Source of the DNA: Saprospiraceae bacterium
GTDB lineage: Bacteria; Bacteroidota; Bacteroidia; Chitinophagales; Saprospiraceae
NCBI GenBank assembly: GCA_016715985.1
Contig: JADJXD010000001.1
Coordinates: 248,001-312,000 of the forward strand
Length of the DNA: 64,000 bases
Direction: 5' to 3'
The position numbers and the translations under genes were made by a program. Positions 45,019 to 54,877 of this stretch are shown in pieces. The notes below the pieces were generated by a model that searched no databases, was not told the origin of the DNA, and saw only the letters and a program-made list of their open reading frames with translations. Numbering within the stretch: position 1 is the stretch's first letter; the number at the start of each line of letters is the position of its first letter.

Positions 45019-46218
45019 ATGATCGACTTCGATAAATTCAATTTTTCCGGTCACAAAGTTGTGATGAGGGTGGATTTTAATGTACCGCTCAATACAGCTT
45101 TTGACATCACAGATGCCACAAGAATTAATGGAGCCTTACCGACTATCTTTAAAATCTTAGAAGACGGCGGAAGTGTAGTATTGATGAGCCATCTCGGCAG
45201 ACCCAAAGGAGGCCCGGAAAATAAGTATTCTCTCCAACATATAGTCTTTCACTTGCAGAATGCCCTTAGTCCGTTTAAAGTAAAATTTGTTAATGACTGT
45301 ATTTCGACTGATGCATTCTCGATGTCTGAATCATTAAAAGGCGGAGAAGTATTGTTACTTGAAAATCTGAGGTTTTATCCTGAAGAAGAAGCAGGTGATG
45401 AAAAATTTGCCAAAAAACTGAGTAAACACGGAGATATTTACATTAATGATGCCTTTGGCACTGCACATCGGGCGCATGCTTCTACTGCTTCCATTGCTAA
45501 ATTTTTTGATATAAACCACAAGGGATTCGGGTATCTGATGGCTGCAGAAGTAAATAATGCCAATAAAGTGCTGAAACACGCAGAAAAGCCTGTGACGGCT
45601 ATCGTAGGCGGTGCAAAAGTCTCTGACAAAATTAAGCTGCTTGAAAACCTGATTGATAGCACAGACAATATTCTTATAGGCGGTGGAATGGCATATACTT
45701 TTATAGCTGCTCAAGGAGGTAAAATCGGAAAATCTTTGTTTGAACCGGATTATGTCACTTTAGCCTTGAAGATAATTCAAAAGGCAAAGGAAAATAATAC
45801 AGAAATATATCTTCCTGAAGATACTGTTGTGGCCGATAAATTTGGCCCTGATGCAAATACTGATATTGTAAATAGCAATGAAATTCCGGATGGCTGGATG
45901 GGATTAGATATTGGTCCGATTGCTTCTGAAAAGTATAAAAGTGTAATTCTGGCATCCAAAACGATCCTATGGAACGGCCCTATGGGTGTATTTGAATTTG
46001 AGAAGTTTTCAAAAGGTACTTTTTCTATTGCTGAGGCAGTGGCAGACTCCACGCAGGATGGTGCTTTCTCTTTGATAGGAGGTGGTGATTCTGTATCCGC
46101 CATCAACAAGTCCGGATTGGAAGATAAAGTGAGTTTTGTCTCTACAGGTGGTGGTGCAATGCTTGAATTTCTGGAAGGAAAGGTACTACCAGGAATAAAG
46201 GCTATTGAAGATAAATAG
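45019..46218 (+). CDS. pgk: Phosphoglycerate kinase
   Basis: Pgk transfers phosphate from 1,3-bisphosphoglycerate to ADP. In 399 aa, the substrate-binding VMRVDFNVPLN (about 15-25) and SHLGRPKGG (about 58-66) are present, followed by LLLENLRFYPEEE, INDAFGTAHRAHAST and TAIVGGAKVSDKI. The C-terminal nucleotide site has GPMGVFE (about 320) and GGGDSVSAI, then FVSTGGGAMLEFLEG. Nothing is missing. It is the second gene of the gap-pgk operon and is followed by a strong terminator. Confidence 0.98.
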   Translation: MIDFDKFNFSGHKVVMRVDFNVPLNTAFDITDATRINGALPTIFKILEDGGSVVLMSHLGRPKGGPENKYSLQHIVFHLQNALSPFKVKFVNDCISTDAFSMSESLKGGEVLLLENLRFYPEEEAGDEKFAKKLSKHGDIYINDAFGTAHRAHASTASIAKFFDINHKGFGYLMAAEVNNANKVLKHAEKPVTAIVGGAKVSDKIKLLENLIDSTDNILIGGGMAYTFIAAQGGKIGKSLFEPDYVTLALKIIQKAKENNTEIYLPEDTVVADKFGPDANTDIVNSNEIPDGWMGLDIGPIASEKYKSVILASKTILWNGPMGVFEFEKFSKGTFSIAEAVADSTQDGAFSLIGGGDSVSAINKSGLEDKVSFVSTGGGAMLEFLEGKVLPGIKAIEDK

Positions 46219-46245
46219 CAAATTCTACTATTCAGCAAAAAAAAA

Positions 46246-46279
46246 GTCCTGTCGAATTAATTCGACAGGACTTTTTTTT
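46246..46279 (+). terminator. Rho-independent terminator after pgk
   Basis: The palindrome at 46246-46271 forms an 11-bp stem with a TTAA loop. It is flanked by a run of A before and eight T after, so it could work in both directions. Confidence 0.94.
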
Positions 46280-46418
46280 ACCCGGATTCTAATTATACTT
46301 GAAGTTGAACTCACATTTTACCTGAGTTACAGAGTCAAGTATTACATTTTTAAATTTTATAGTATTGTTAATTTGATGATCTTTACATTTTCTAATTACA
46401 TTTTTATGCACTATACAT

Positions 46419-46451
46419 AAAAAAAGCCCCGGTTCTTTGCATAACCGGGGC
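46419..46451 (-). terminator. Rho-independent terminator for giant gene A
   Basis: On the minus strand GCCCCGGTT (46451-46443) pairs with AACCGGGGC (46434-46426) across an 8-base loop, followed by a T-tract of about seven. It lies 26 bases beyond the stop of gene A. Confidence 0.93.
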
Positions 46452-46476
46452 CCTTAATTAAATTATTTAACCGCTC

Positions 46477-49400
46477 TTACTCAATAATTATCATCTTCTT
46501 AGTAGCTGCGAAGTCACCACTTTCGAGTTTGTAGTACAGGACTCCTGATACGCCAATCTGCTCTTTAGTGAATACTTCACTGTTCATACCTTTGGCAGAA
46601 TCCGCTTTTCTTACTGTGATTACTCTTCCTGTTACATCATATACAGTGATTACTGTACTTGCTGCTTCCGGTAAGTAGTAACTTACAGTCGTTTGACCTC
46701 TGAATGGGTTTGGCTCGTTCTGGAACAATTCTGCTGCATCTGCTACAGTCGCATCTGTCCTCATGTTCAACATTACATTGCTCACCTGAAGGTCTGCGCC
46801 TGCATATGCTTCTGCTTTTGTTACATTGGATCCCAATGTGATCATTTCACTCAGTTTTCCTGCTTTCTCAGCTCTCAACACTACTGTGAATAATGTCTCA
46901 TCATTGTTTACAGTAACTCCTTCTTTCGATGCATAACTCATAGTCACTACATCTGTCGCCAAAACTCCAACATTCGCTGCTGTCATTTCTACTGCTCCTG
47001 ATCCAACTTCTACAAAGCTTGCGCCTTTCAGATTCAATGTAAACTGGTATCCATATACATTTGCAAAATCACTTCCGCTAATCGCTACTGTAACAACTTC
47101 TCCTGCTGCAACTGTTCTGTCCACTGCTGTAAACTGAACTGATTTCGCACTTCTGCTTTCTAAGCTTGGATTCTGAATGCTCGCTGATGCACTGCCGTTT
47201 ACATCTCCAATTTTGACAGCAACAAAATTCTGATTAGGCATATCCTGAAATATGTTGTTGATCGTAATTTGCTCTACAAATGGCCATGGATTTTCAATAT
47301 CCATACCCTGTGCACTAATCGGGAATCTCCAGCTTGCATTGTTTGGTAACTCATTAGTAATCCCTAAGATCAGTTTTCTAAGCTCCGTTAAGTCAGCTGC
47401 TGTTACTTTTCCATCATTCGTAGCATCTGCTGCAATCATCTTGTATGCGCTGTTTAATGGTTGTAATCCCAGGATATGTCTTTGTATCAACACCAAATCC
47501 AATGTGCTTACACCGTTCAGATAGTCACCACCCTTATTGGCTTTGACTCCCAGATTCATACCGTTATCCAATACCAACCCATAAACCCCATTCGTACCTG
47601 TCATGATGGTTTTTGGATATTCCGGATGATTTACTTCAAATACAACACCTACCTGATTTACAGTCTGACCTGTCTCTGTCATCACTGTTCCGGATACTCT
47701 TGATCCTGTCGTACCTCCGTCACAAGTGTTACAGATTAGTTTCAGATTTGTCCAGCAGAAGTCAACATTGAATTTCTTATCCCACACACTCATCATCACT
47801 TGTGCTTCTCCTTTGTTTGTTCCCGGCTCTAACACTACGTCTGTCCATACTTTCGCTGAACTTCTTATCGCAGGATTCCACAATTGGATCACTCCATTTC
47901 CGGTCGTATTCTCTTCTCCTCTCAGATATTTGTCTACGATCGCTTTTTGTTGTCCATTTGTAAGATCAGCTGGGAATCTCAATAATCCTCCTGTTTTGTC
48001 AAAATAATGCGGGATGTCGATATTGATCAATCTGTTGAATACTACCTTATCTGTTACCTGTGGTGCTACATTATCAAATGTGTACAACAAATCTTCTTCA
48101 GGTGTGCAGTTGTCGTAAGACTTCACGTTGAAATCAATCGCCCAAAGTTCTACCATTGGTCTGGCCGGACCATCTCCATCAGGATCTGCCATCAAGGCTG
48201 TACTCAATGGAACACATACCGGTGTTGGTGGCTTCTTGTCTGCTACCATGAAGTCTTCATGACAGGTCACATAATTATGACAGCCGTCTGTTGCCTTCCA
48301 CGTTACTTTGTGATTGCTCATCTTTCCTACAATCGGCTCTGGTATAGTGATACTCACTACTCCTCCGTTTGCCGTAGGTGCTACATAGATATCTTTGATT
48401 CCGTTACCATTGTTATCCTGAATGGCTGCAAAGTTTCCTGTCTGAGCATTGTTCACATCATTTCCTACCGGTAAGAAACTACTCCACTCATAATCAGGTG
48501 TTCCGTCTGCCCAGAGGTCAACGATTACTACCCACTTGATCCATCCGTTGTCTATACATCCACCTGTGTCATTTGCTCTCTTTGTCAATGTCAATCCTCT
48601 CAACTCACAATTCTGATCTACTGCAAACATGGTATCTCTGCAATTCTCAAATGTCGGTGGAACTACGTCTTTGTAAACAAACATTTTTGTATATGGTCCT
48701 CTCTCTTCATTATCACACCAGTTGACCAATTTGTATTCTACTACCCACTTCTTACATACTCCGTCTTCAAATTCAAACTCCCAAATTTTATGACTTACTC
48801 CGATCACATCACATGGACCGTTCACCCAAGTAGGTTCGTTGGATTTGATTTGTGCATCAGTAGGCCCATCACAACCAACTTCCGGTACACTTGCAGATGG
48901 TGGAGTCACTACCCACTCTTGCTGACTTGTACTCGCTGCAACTGTGATTCTCTGTACACATTGTCTTGTAGTGCCGCCTTCTACTATTGTAAATGTTCTG
49001 TTGATGATACCGATACCACACTGATTCAATTGCAATTGATCCTGGAATGATATAGCGGAACTGTTGCAAACAGCATAAGCCGTTGGCAATCCTGTTTTCG
49101 TAAAGTCGAATCCTGTTACAGGCGTGGAATTTGTACTTGTTTCGATTGCCCAATCACAATGAATTGTGACATCGGCAGGACAACTAATCACTGGTGGTAC
49201 CTTACTTTCTACCTTCACAAATGCCCATGTCTCATTCCAGTTATCACCAACATCACCAATAATTCCATTCATATTACCATCATCCCATACTCTCAGGATC
49301 ACTTCATGGAAGCCACGGTCAAGTTCATCTATTAAACCATCTCCGTTTGCATCTACTACAATTGCGTCTAAATCATCGCAACAGAATGAAACGAAATCTC

Positions 49401-52400
49401 CGTTGTCCGTATCATTCGGGCTATATCCCGGTAAATTTACTCTGTTACTAAAAGTACTGTTGTTATTATGTCTTAGCCCTGTCTGTGGATTCACAATCAA
49501 TCCTTCATTACCGCATGCAGGCCCTAATGGTCTTCTAACTTCCAATCTCACGCCTGAGCAGTTGTCATGAGAGCCATTATCGATACTGGAGCTATATAGT
49601 TTAGCCTGACCATCCCAATGTTCTGATGCATCATACCCGGGAACCAAGTCAATCACTATATCTCTTTTAGCAACAGGAACCGGTGGAGTTTTATCAACAA
49701 CTGTAATATTGCTTGTGACTATTCTTTCATTTCCGCAACAATCCACCAATGAATATTTAAATATGTGATCACCTTTTGTTGCACCTACTGCTCTCCATTT
49801 ATATAATGGATGCGGACCTGAAACACCATTCACAACCTGTACAGCAGGAACAATCGTTACACCAACAGGGCCTTTTACTGTCCATTTAGGGTTGATATCG
49901 CAGTTATCATGGAGCTCCCATGGATTCGGTATAAAGAAGTCTGCTGTGCAATCCCATGGACGCGTACTTACAACTGTATCTTTAACAAGTGCTGTGGGTG
50001 CTTCGTGATCTGTTGCCTTAATTATTTGGGTTATATTTTTTGTTTGTCCGGTACACCAATCCAAACAGGTCCATGTTCTTATTACTTTCCTGTTTCCGTG
50101 ACATTGATCTCCACAAGCTTCCAAATCCAAATCTACATATGCACACTGAATTTTACAAACACTGGACAAAACAGGTGTTGGAATTCCATTTCTCAAGTAA
50201 TAAGGATAAGCAGAAGTTATACCTGCCTTTTGTGCAACTGCTGATGGTGAAATTTCATCATTACATGTTAGTTGAACTACTTCTTCAGGGTCAAATAAAC
50301 TAACAAAACTCATGTTTCTGATTGGGAAAAACTGCTCGCAAAATGCAGTATTTCCTGAATTATCTGTCACTATCCATTTTCTCAGGATGAAATTATTATT
50401 ACTACATTCTTCTGCTATAAATTTATGCGTTGTAAAAACAGCGGTTACAGTACCACAGGCATCAGAATATGTGGGTCTCAAAGTAGCGGTTAATGGATTC
50501 GTTTCAGCCACAAAATCATCAACATTAAAACAATCTAAGTAGCATTCATCTGCAATAAAATTAACCGTTTGATTAATATTTATGGTGAATACGCTGGTTG
50601 TTTGCTGATTAGCATCCGTTGGATTTGTAGCTCCTGTTACTACTAATACATATTGATTTCCTGCCATCAGGTTAGGTGCATTAAAAGTAGCATTCCCTGT
50701 GATTCCACTCACAAAAAACGGAGCTATCGGAAGGACATTAGTACATGTATTTCCCGGATCAAATGGAGCATTATAAACATAAAAATAAGATCCCGCAGTT
50801 CCTGTTTGTGAAATCAATCCCGATACTGTAAAGGTATGTGTACCTGAGACAGTAGCTGTAAATGGAAAAGTTGTATATCTTACATTCGTACCAACAGTAT
50901 TTTGAGTACAGGTTCCGGCTGTTGAAGAGTTAGCTCTGTTCAATCTGGGTGATGTAAGTGTTAACTGTCCAGTAAATTGTGTAGTAGGTTCCGGACCAGG
51001 ACAATTACAATTTATTACAGGAGGTAATTTATCTTCCACTGTAAACTCACCCCAACAGCTATTTCCAAATTGGTTTATAATCAAATAAGTATGTGTTCCT
51101 AACGGTAAAGTTACAGGAACACCATTCAAATTACCTGTTGCTCCCGATTCATTTCCAAAAGGCCAAACTATAATCTGGTAGTCATCAAAACAGCCATAAG
51201 GGCCGCCTTCCAGAAACATATCAGGATTGAGAGTAACTCTACAATTTTCATCTACAGAAATATTAACTTCGTCATTACATACAAGATTGTTAGTTACATT
51301 TGAAATTGAATTTAAAGTAAATGTTCCTGTGCATGTTTGACCTGTCGGTTGATTATTAATAAATAATGTATAGGTTGCGGAGTATGTGCCGGGACCTACT
51401 AAATTTCCGGGAACAGGTGCGAATTGGTCAATAGCCTGAATCGAATACCCAAGTCCCAAAACAGCAGGTGTTGTAATAGAAAAATTTGAAATAGTTGCTT
51501 GCATTGAACCTTCACTACAATCGAGTGAGTTGACTACAAATATCAAATATTGACCCGCTGTGACATCCATCGAAAATATGCCACTGGTACTTGTTGAAAT
51601 TTGATTTGACAATACCGCTCCATTTTGAAAACTTGTATTTGAAACCCCAAATCTAAAAAAATCAAAATTTATATCATTTTGAACAGTACTCCAATCAAAT
51701 TTTAACGTTCCATTCTGAGCAATCTGATATTGTACAACTGTATTATCACCTCCCGGGCAGTTTCCCTGGTCTGCGCCAAAAATATTGATAGTAGAAGGAG
51801 AAATATTTATTGCAGCTCCCGTTCCTTCGGCGAATAATAAATTCGGTGAAGCATATGGCCCGGTAAAACCGTTGATAAGAGAAGGTTGACTAAGAACCGT
51901 AGCTCCGGCACAATTTCCTGTCAATGAAGCTAAAACCGGCATAGGCACTGTACATTGACCATCCGCTAAAGTTATATTTATATTATTACAAACTAAAGTA
52001 CACGGACCATCACCTCCCGGTGGTGGGGGTGGTGGTGGTGGTGCACCTCCTGTAGAGACATTTGCAGTCCATCCGCAAGAACTTACTACGGTTGTTGCCA
52101 AAAACGAAAAAGTCATACAGTTACCAGTGGCTGAAATTACACTACTTCCATTGGCTGCAATTAAACCTGCTAAATTGTCGGTGTTTGCATTTAAGTTTGA
52201 ATTATAAATCTGTGGCGAACCGGTTGTAGTTCCATCATATATATTTAAAATATCAAAATTACCAAAAATATTAAAGGATGTAAAATCAACTGACAGAACA
52301 GACCCTACCGGTCCACATAATGTCGTAATCGTTGTACATCCGCAATTAGGATAATTTCCCGGCACACCGTCATTTGTACTTGTAGCTGAGCAGTCTCCAC

Positions 52401-52575
52401 CTACACCTCCTTGTCCGGCGCCGTCAATAGGATCAGTAAATATTTCACCACCTACTACGTTAAAAGTTTGTGTCGCACCTGCCATAGGTGTAACATAGAC
52501 CTGGCTACTTACTGAATAATTTGAAACCATCACAGTAAAGAAAACCAAAATAATTTTATGTACTTTTTCTAACAT
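46477..52575 (-). CDS. Giant secreted protein A: CUB, dockerin-like, cohesin-like, T9SS
   Basis: This 2032-aa protein has a signal peptide (about 1-24, SVSSQ). A CUB-like domain (about 30-175) reads SVDFTSFNIFGNFDILNIYDG. A run of eight prolines (about 180-188) leads into a second Ig/CUB-like region (about 200-430). From about 435 on it matches gene B: cysteine-rich beta domains with repeated DKxPPV linkers, a pre-peptidase-like segment (SGTHTFTVSG, near 590), an SdrD-B/carboxypeptidase-like strand region, a dockerin-like pair (LDLVLIQRHILG; AADATNDGKVTAADLTELRKL, near 1720-1780), a cohesin-like domain (about 1840-1945), and a type A T9SS domain (about 1955-2032: NEPNPFRGQTTVSYYLPEA). It is a surface or matrix protein; no enzyme motif was found. 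Confidence 0.85.
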   Translation of the reverse strand: MLEKVHKIILVFFTVMVSNYSVSSQVYVTPMAGATQTFNVVGGEIFTDPIDGAGQGGVGGDCSATSTNDGVPGNYPNCGCTTITTLCGPVGSVLSVDFTSFNIFGNFDILNIYDGTTTGSPQIYNSNLNANTDNLAGLIAANGSSVISATGNCMTFSFLATTVVSSCGWTANVSTGGAPPPPPPPPGGDGPCTLVCNNINITLADGQCTVPMPVLASLTGNCAGATVLSQPSLINGFTGPYASPNLLFAEGTGAAINISPSTINIFGADQGNCPGGDNTVVQYQIAQNGTLKFDWSTVQNDINFDFFRFGVSNTSFQNGAVLSNQISTSTSGIFSMDVTAGQYLIFVVNSLDCSEGSMQATISNFSITTPAVLGLGYSIQAIDQFAPVPGNLVGPGTYSATYTLFINNQPTGQTCTGTFTLNSISNVTNNLVCNDEVNISVDENCRVTLNPDMFLEGGPYGCFDDYQIIVWPFGNESGATGNLNGVPVTLPLGTHTYLIINQFGNSCWGEFTVEDKLPPVINCNCPGPEPTTQFTGQLTLTSPRLNRANSSTAGTCTQNTVGTNVRYTTFPFTATVSGTHTFTVSGLISQTGTAGSYFYVYNAPFDPGNTCTNVLPIAPFFVSGITGNATFNAPNLMAGNQYVLVVTGATNPTDANQQTTSVFTININQTVNFIADECYLDCFNVDDFVAETNPLTATLRPTYSDACGTVTAVFTTHKFIAEECSNNNFILRKWIVTDNSGNTAFCEQFFPIRNMSFVSLFDPEEVVQLTCNDEISPSAVAQKAGITSAYPYYLRNGIPTPVLSSVCKIQCAYVDLDLEACGDQCHGNRKVIRTWTCLDWCTGQTKNITQIIKATDHEAPTALVKDTVVSTRPWDCTADFFIPNPWELHDNCDINPKWTVKGPVGVTIVPAVQVVNGVSGPHPLYKWRAVGATKGDHIFKYSLVDCCGNERIVTSNITVVDKTPPVPVAKRDIVIDLVPGYDASEHWDGQAKLYSSSIDNGSHDNCSGVRLEVRRPLGPACGNEGLIVNPQTGLRHNNNSTFSNRVNLPGYSPNDTDNGDFVSFCCDDLDAIVVDANGDGLIDELDRGFHEVILRVWDDGNMNGIIGDVGDNWNETWAFVKVESKVPPVISCPADVTIHCDWAIETSTNSTPVTGFDFTKTGLPTAYAVCNSSAISFQDQLQLNQCGIGIINRTFTIVEGGTTRQCVQRITVAASTSQQEWVVTPPSASVPEVGCDGPTDAQIKSNEPTWVNGPCDVIGVSHKIWEFEFEDGVCKKWVVEYKLVNWCDNEERGPYTKMFVYKDVVPPTFENCRDTMFAVDQNCELRGLTLTKRANDTGGCIDNGWIKWVVIVDLWADGTPDYEWSSFLPVGNDVNNAQTGNFAAIQDNNGNGIKDIYVAPTANGGVVSITIPEPIVGKMSNHKVTWKATDGCHNYVTCHEDFMVADKKPPTPVCVPLSTALMADPDGDGPARPMVELWAIDFNVKSYDNCTPEEDLLYTFDNVAPQVTDKVVFNRLINIDIPHYFDKTGGLLRFPADLTNGQQKAIVDKYLRGEENTTGNGVIQLWNPAIRSSAKVWTDVVLEPGTNKGEAQVMMSVWDKKFNVDFCWTNLKLICNTCDGGTTGSRVSGTVMTETGQTVNQVGVVFEVNHPEYPKTIMTGTNGVYGLVLDNGMNLGVKANKGGDYLNGVSTLDLVLIQRHILGLQPLNSAYKMIAADATNDGKVTAADLTELRKLILGITNELPNNASWRFPISAQGMDIENPWPFVEQITINNIFQDMPNQNFVAVKIGDVNGSASASIQNPSLESRSAKSVQFTAVDRTVAAGEVVTVAISGSDFANVYGYQFTLNLKGASFVEVGSGAVEMTAANVGVLATDVVTMSYASKEGVTVNNDETLFTVVLRAEKAGKLSEMITLGSNVTKAEAYAGADLQVSNVMLNMRTDATVADAAELFQNEPNPFRGQTTVSYYLPEAASTVITVYDVTGRVITVRKADSAKGMNSEVFTKEQIGVSGVLYYKLESGDFAATKKMIIIE
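48000..48830. repeat. Copy A of a near-identical tract shared with gene B
   Basis: This stretch aligns base for base with 54721-55550 at an offset of 6721, falling to 6720 after the one-base gap. By eye I count about 23 differences in 840 bases, only six of them in the first 480. The 60 bases just outside the left edge already differ at about 11 sites. Confidence 0.85.
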
Positions 52576-52650
52576 TTTATTTTTTTTTAAACTAAATATT
52601 GATCAAATATTGAGCTTTGAAATATGTTTTTATTCTAATCCTAAACCTTT

Positions 52651-53034
52651 TTACTCTTCTATTTCTAAAAGCGTTCTGTAAAAAGTCTCTGCTTCAGCCA
52701 GCAATTCTTTCCTTCTTATGTCATTTTGATTTGCATTCAAAGCAGTAAAAAATGTTGATAATGCTATTTCTGATGAATTTTCTGCAATTATGACATTAAT
52801 TAACTGATCGGCGATAGAAAGTTTTATGGCTTCAAGTTTGTCAATATAATCCAACTTTTTGTTTTGCTTGACATAAATTGGTGAATCAGAACCCCATTTT
52901 ATTAATTCTGCTGCTGCTTCAATTTTAGCTACGGATTCTTCCACAGGTAAATATTGGGAAAAGGCACTAAACCCTAAAATCATGCTAAAAAATAAAAGCG
53001 AGATTCTTAAACCTATTTTTTTTAATTCAACCAT
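52651..53034 (-). CDS. Small secreted protein between giant genes A and B
   Basis: This 127-aa protein has a signal peptide (about 8-27, ending SAFSQ). The mature part is predicted mostly helical with amphipathic segments: SVAKIEAAAELIKWGSD, LDYIDKLEAIKLSIADQLINVII, and a charged end ELLAEAETFYRTLLEIEE. No cysteine and no known motif were seen. It lies on the same strand between gene B (163 bases upstream) and gene A (75 bases downstream), so it may be in one transcript with A. Its position suggests a role with the giant proteins, such as a secretion helper or chaperone, but that is inference only. Confidence 0.7.
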   Translation of the reverse strand: MVELKKIGLRISLLFFSMILGFSAFSQYLPVEESVAKIEAAAELIKWGSDSPIYVKQNKKLDYIDKLEAIKLSIADQLINVIIAENSSEIALSTFFTALNANQNDIRRKELLAEAETFYRTLLEIEE

Positions 53035-53147
53035 ATTTTTTTTATTTAAAATATTTAAAAAAGCTCAATCAAAACTTTAATAAAAATATGAAATAATATT
53101 TTTTTTAATATTTCTATAAATTAATATCCAACACAAATCATTATTAT

Positions 53148-53181
53148 AAATAGTCGTGTAACTAAATTTACACGACTATTT
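53148..53181 (-). terminator. Rho-independent-like terminator for giant gene B
   Basis: A perfect 14-bp stem (AAATAGTCGTGTAA at 53148-53161, its complement at 53168-53181) with a 6-base loop lies 17 bases past the gene B stop. The following tract is A/T-rich rather than pure T. Confidence 0.75.
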
Positions 53182-53197
53182 ATTCTAATTTATTAAA

Positions 53198-54877
53198 TCA
53201 CTCAATAACAATCATCTTCTTCGTTGCTGTGAAGTCACCACTTTCCAATTTGTAGTACAGTACTCCTGATATTCCTATCTGCTCTTTTGTGAATATTTCA
53301 CTGTTCAAACCTTTCACGGCATCAGCCTTTCTTACTGTGATTACTCTTCCTGTTACATCATATACAGTAATCACTGCACTTGCTTCTTCAGGTAAATAAT
53401 AACTTACTGTCGTCTGACTTCTGAATGGGTTTGGCTCATTTTGGAACAATTCTGCTGCATCTGCTAAAACCGCATCTGTTCTCATGTTCAACGTGACATT
53501 GCTCACTAATAAATCCGTTCCGGTATAAGCTTCTGCTTTTGTAATATGAGAACCAAAAGTGATCATTTCACTCAATTTTCCAGCTTTTTCGGCTTTCAAT
53601 ACTATTGTGAATATGCTTTCATCATTATTTACTGTAACACCTTCTCTCGATGCATAACTCATAGTCACGACATCATTTGCCAGAACTCCAACATTCGTTG
53701 CTGTCATCTCTACTGCTCCTGATCCAACTTCAATAAAGCTGGCACCATTCAGTTTCATCGTAAATTGGTATCCGTAAACATCCGTAAAATCAAATCCGTG
53801 AATTGCTACTGATATGACTTCTCCTGCCTTAACTTCTCTGTCTAAAGCTGTAAACTGAACAACTTTTGCACTTCTACTTTCTGTAGTTGGATTGTGTATA
53901 TTTACTGTTGCACTTCCGTTCACATCTCCAACTTTGATACCCGTAAAGTTGAGATTATCTTTATCTTCAAGTATATCAATTAATTGAATCTGCTCATCAA
54001 AAGACCAAGGATTTTCGTTATCTAAAATCTGTTCACTCATTGGAAATCTCCAACTCTCATTGTTTGGTAATTCATAGATGATGCCTAATATCAATTTTCT
54101 TAACTCGGTAATATCAGCAGCAGTTACTTTGTTGTCGTTTGTAGCGTCTGCAGCAATCATTTTGTAAGCACTATTTAACTTCTGAATTCCTAAAATGTGT
54201 CTCTGGATCATAACTAAGTCCAAAGTGGAAACACCATTCAGATAATCTCCTTCTTTACTTGCACTCACTCCATAATTAAGATATGCGGGTAATACCATTT
54301 GATATTGACCATTTGAATCTGTCCATGTAGTTCGAGGAAATTCCGGATAATTTGCATCTATTGACACTTTAACCTGTTCCATTGATTGACCGGATTCAGT
54401 CGAAACTTTTCCTGAAACTATTATGTTTAGTGGATCTGTACCACAAGTATTACAGATTAATTTCAAATCTGTCCAGCAGAAATCAACATTAAATTTCTTA
54501 TCCCAGACACTCATCATTACCCCAACGGTAGTGTATGGAGCATCCGGTTCAAGGTTTAAGTCAGTCCAAACTTTTGCTGAACTTCTTGTCGCAGGATTCC
54601 ATAACTGGATTACACCATTACCCGCAGAATTTTCCTCACCTCTCAGGTATTTTTCAACAATTGTTCTTTGTTGCGCATTTGTTAAATCGGCAGGGAATCT
54701 CAATAATCCACCCGTTTTGTCAAAATAATGAGGGATGTCGATATTGATCAATCTGTTGAATACTACTTTATCTGTTACCTGTGGTGCTACATTATCAAAT
54801 GTGTACAACAAATCTTCTTCAGGTGTGCAGTTGTCGTAAGACTTCACGTTGAAATCAATCGCCCAAAGTTCTACCAT
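53198..54877 (-). pseudogene. Giant secreted protein B, 3' part after frameshift (dockerin-like, cohesin-like, T9SS)
   Basis: This frame encodes the last 559 residues of gene B and corresponds to gene A from MVELWAIDFNVKSYD onward. Domains are a beta region, an SdrD-B/carboxypeptidase-like strand unit (VSGKVSTESGQSMEQV), a dockerin-like pair (LDLVMIQRHILG; AADATNDNKVTAADITELRKL), a cohesin-like domain, and a type A T9SS domain (NEPNPFRSQTTVSYYLPEE). It has no signal peptide of its own, so it is not a free-standing gene. The upstream frame ends at 54871, overlapping by 7 bases. Gene A has one more base at the matching point near 48160. The T9SS domain is lost from the upstream product unless the frame is restored. 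Confidence 0.8.

Noticed and set aside
45777..46238. 153-aa antisense open frame over pgk
   Set aside because: It is a shadow of a strongly conserved gene and shows no family signature.
54877..54877. ATG at 54877 as a genuine start for a separate 559-aa protein
   Set aside because: There is no signal peptide, and the sequence continues the gene A alignment without a break, so it is the frameshifted tail of gene B.
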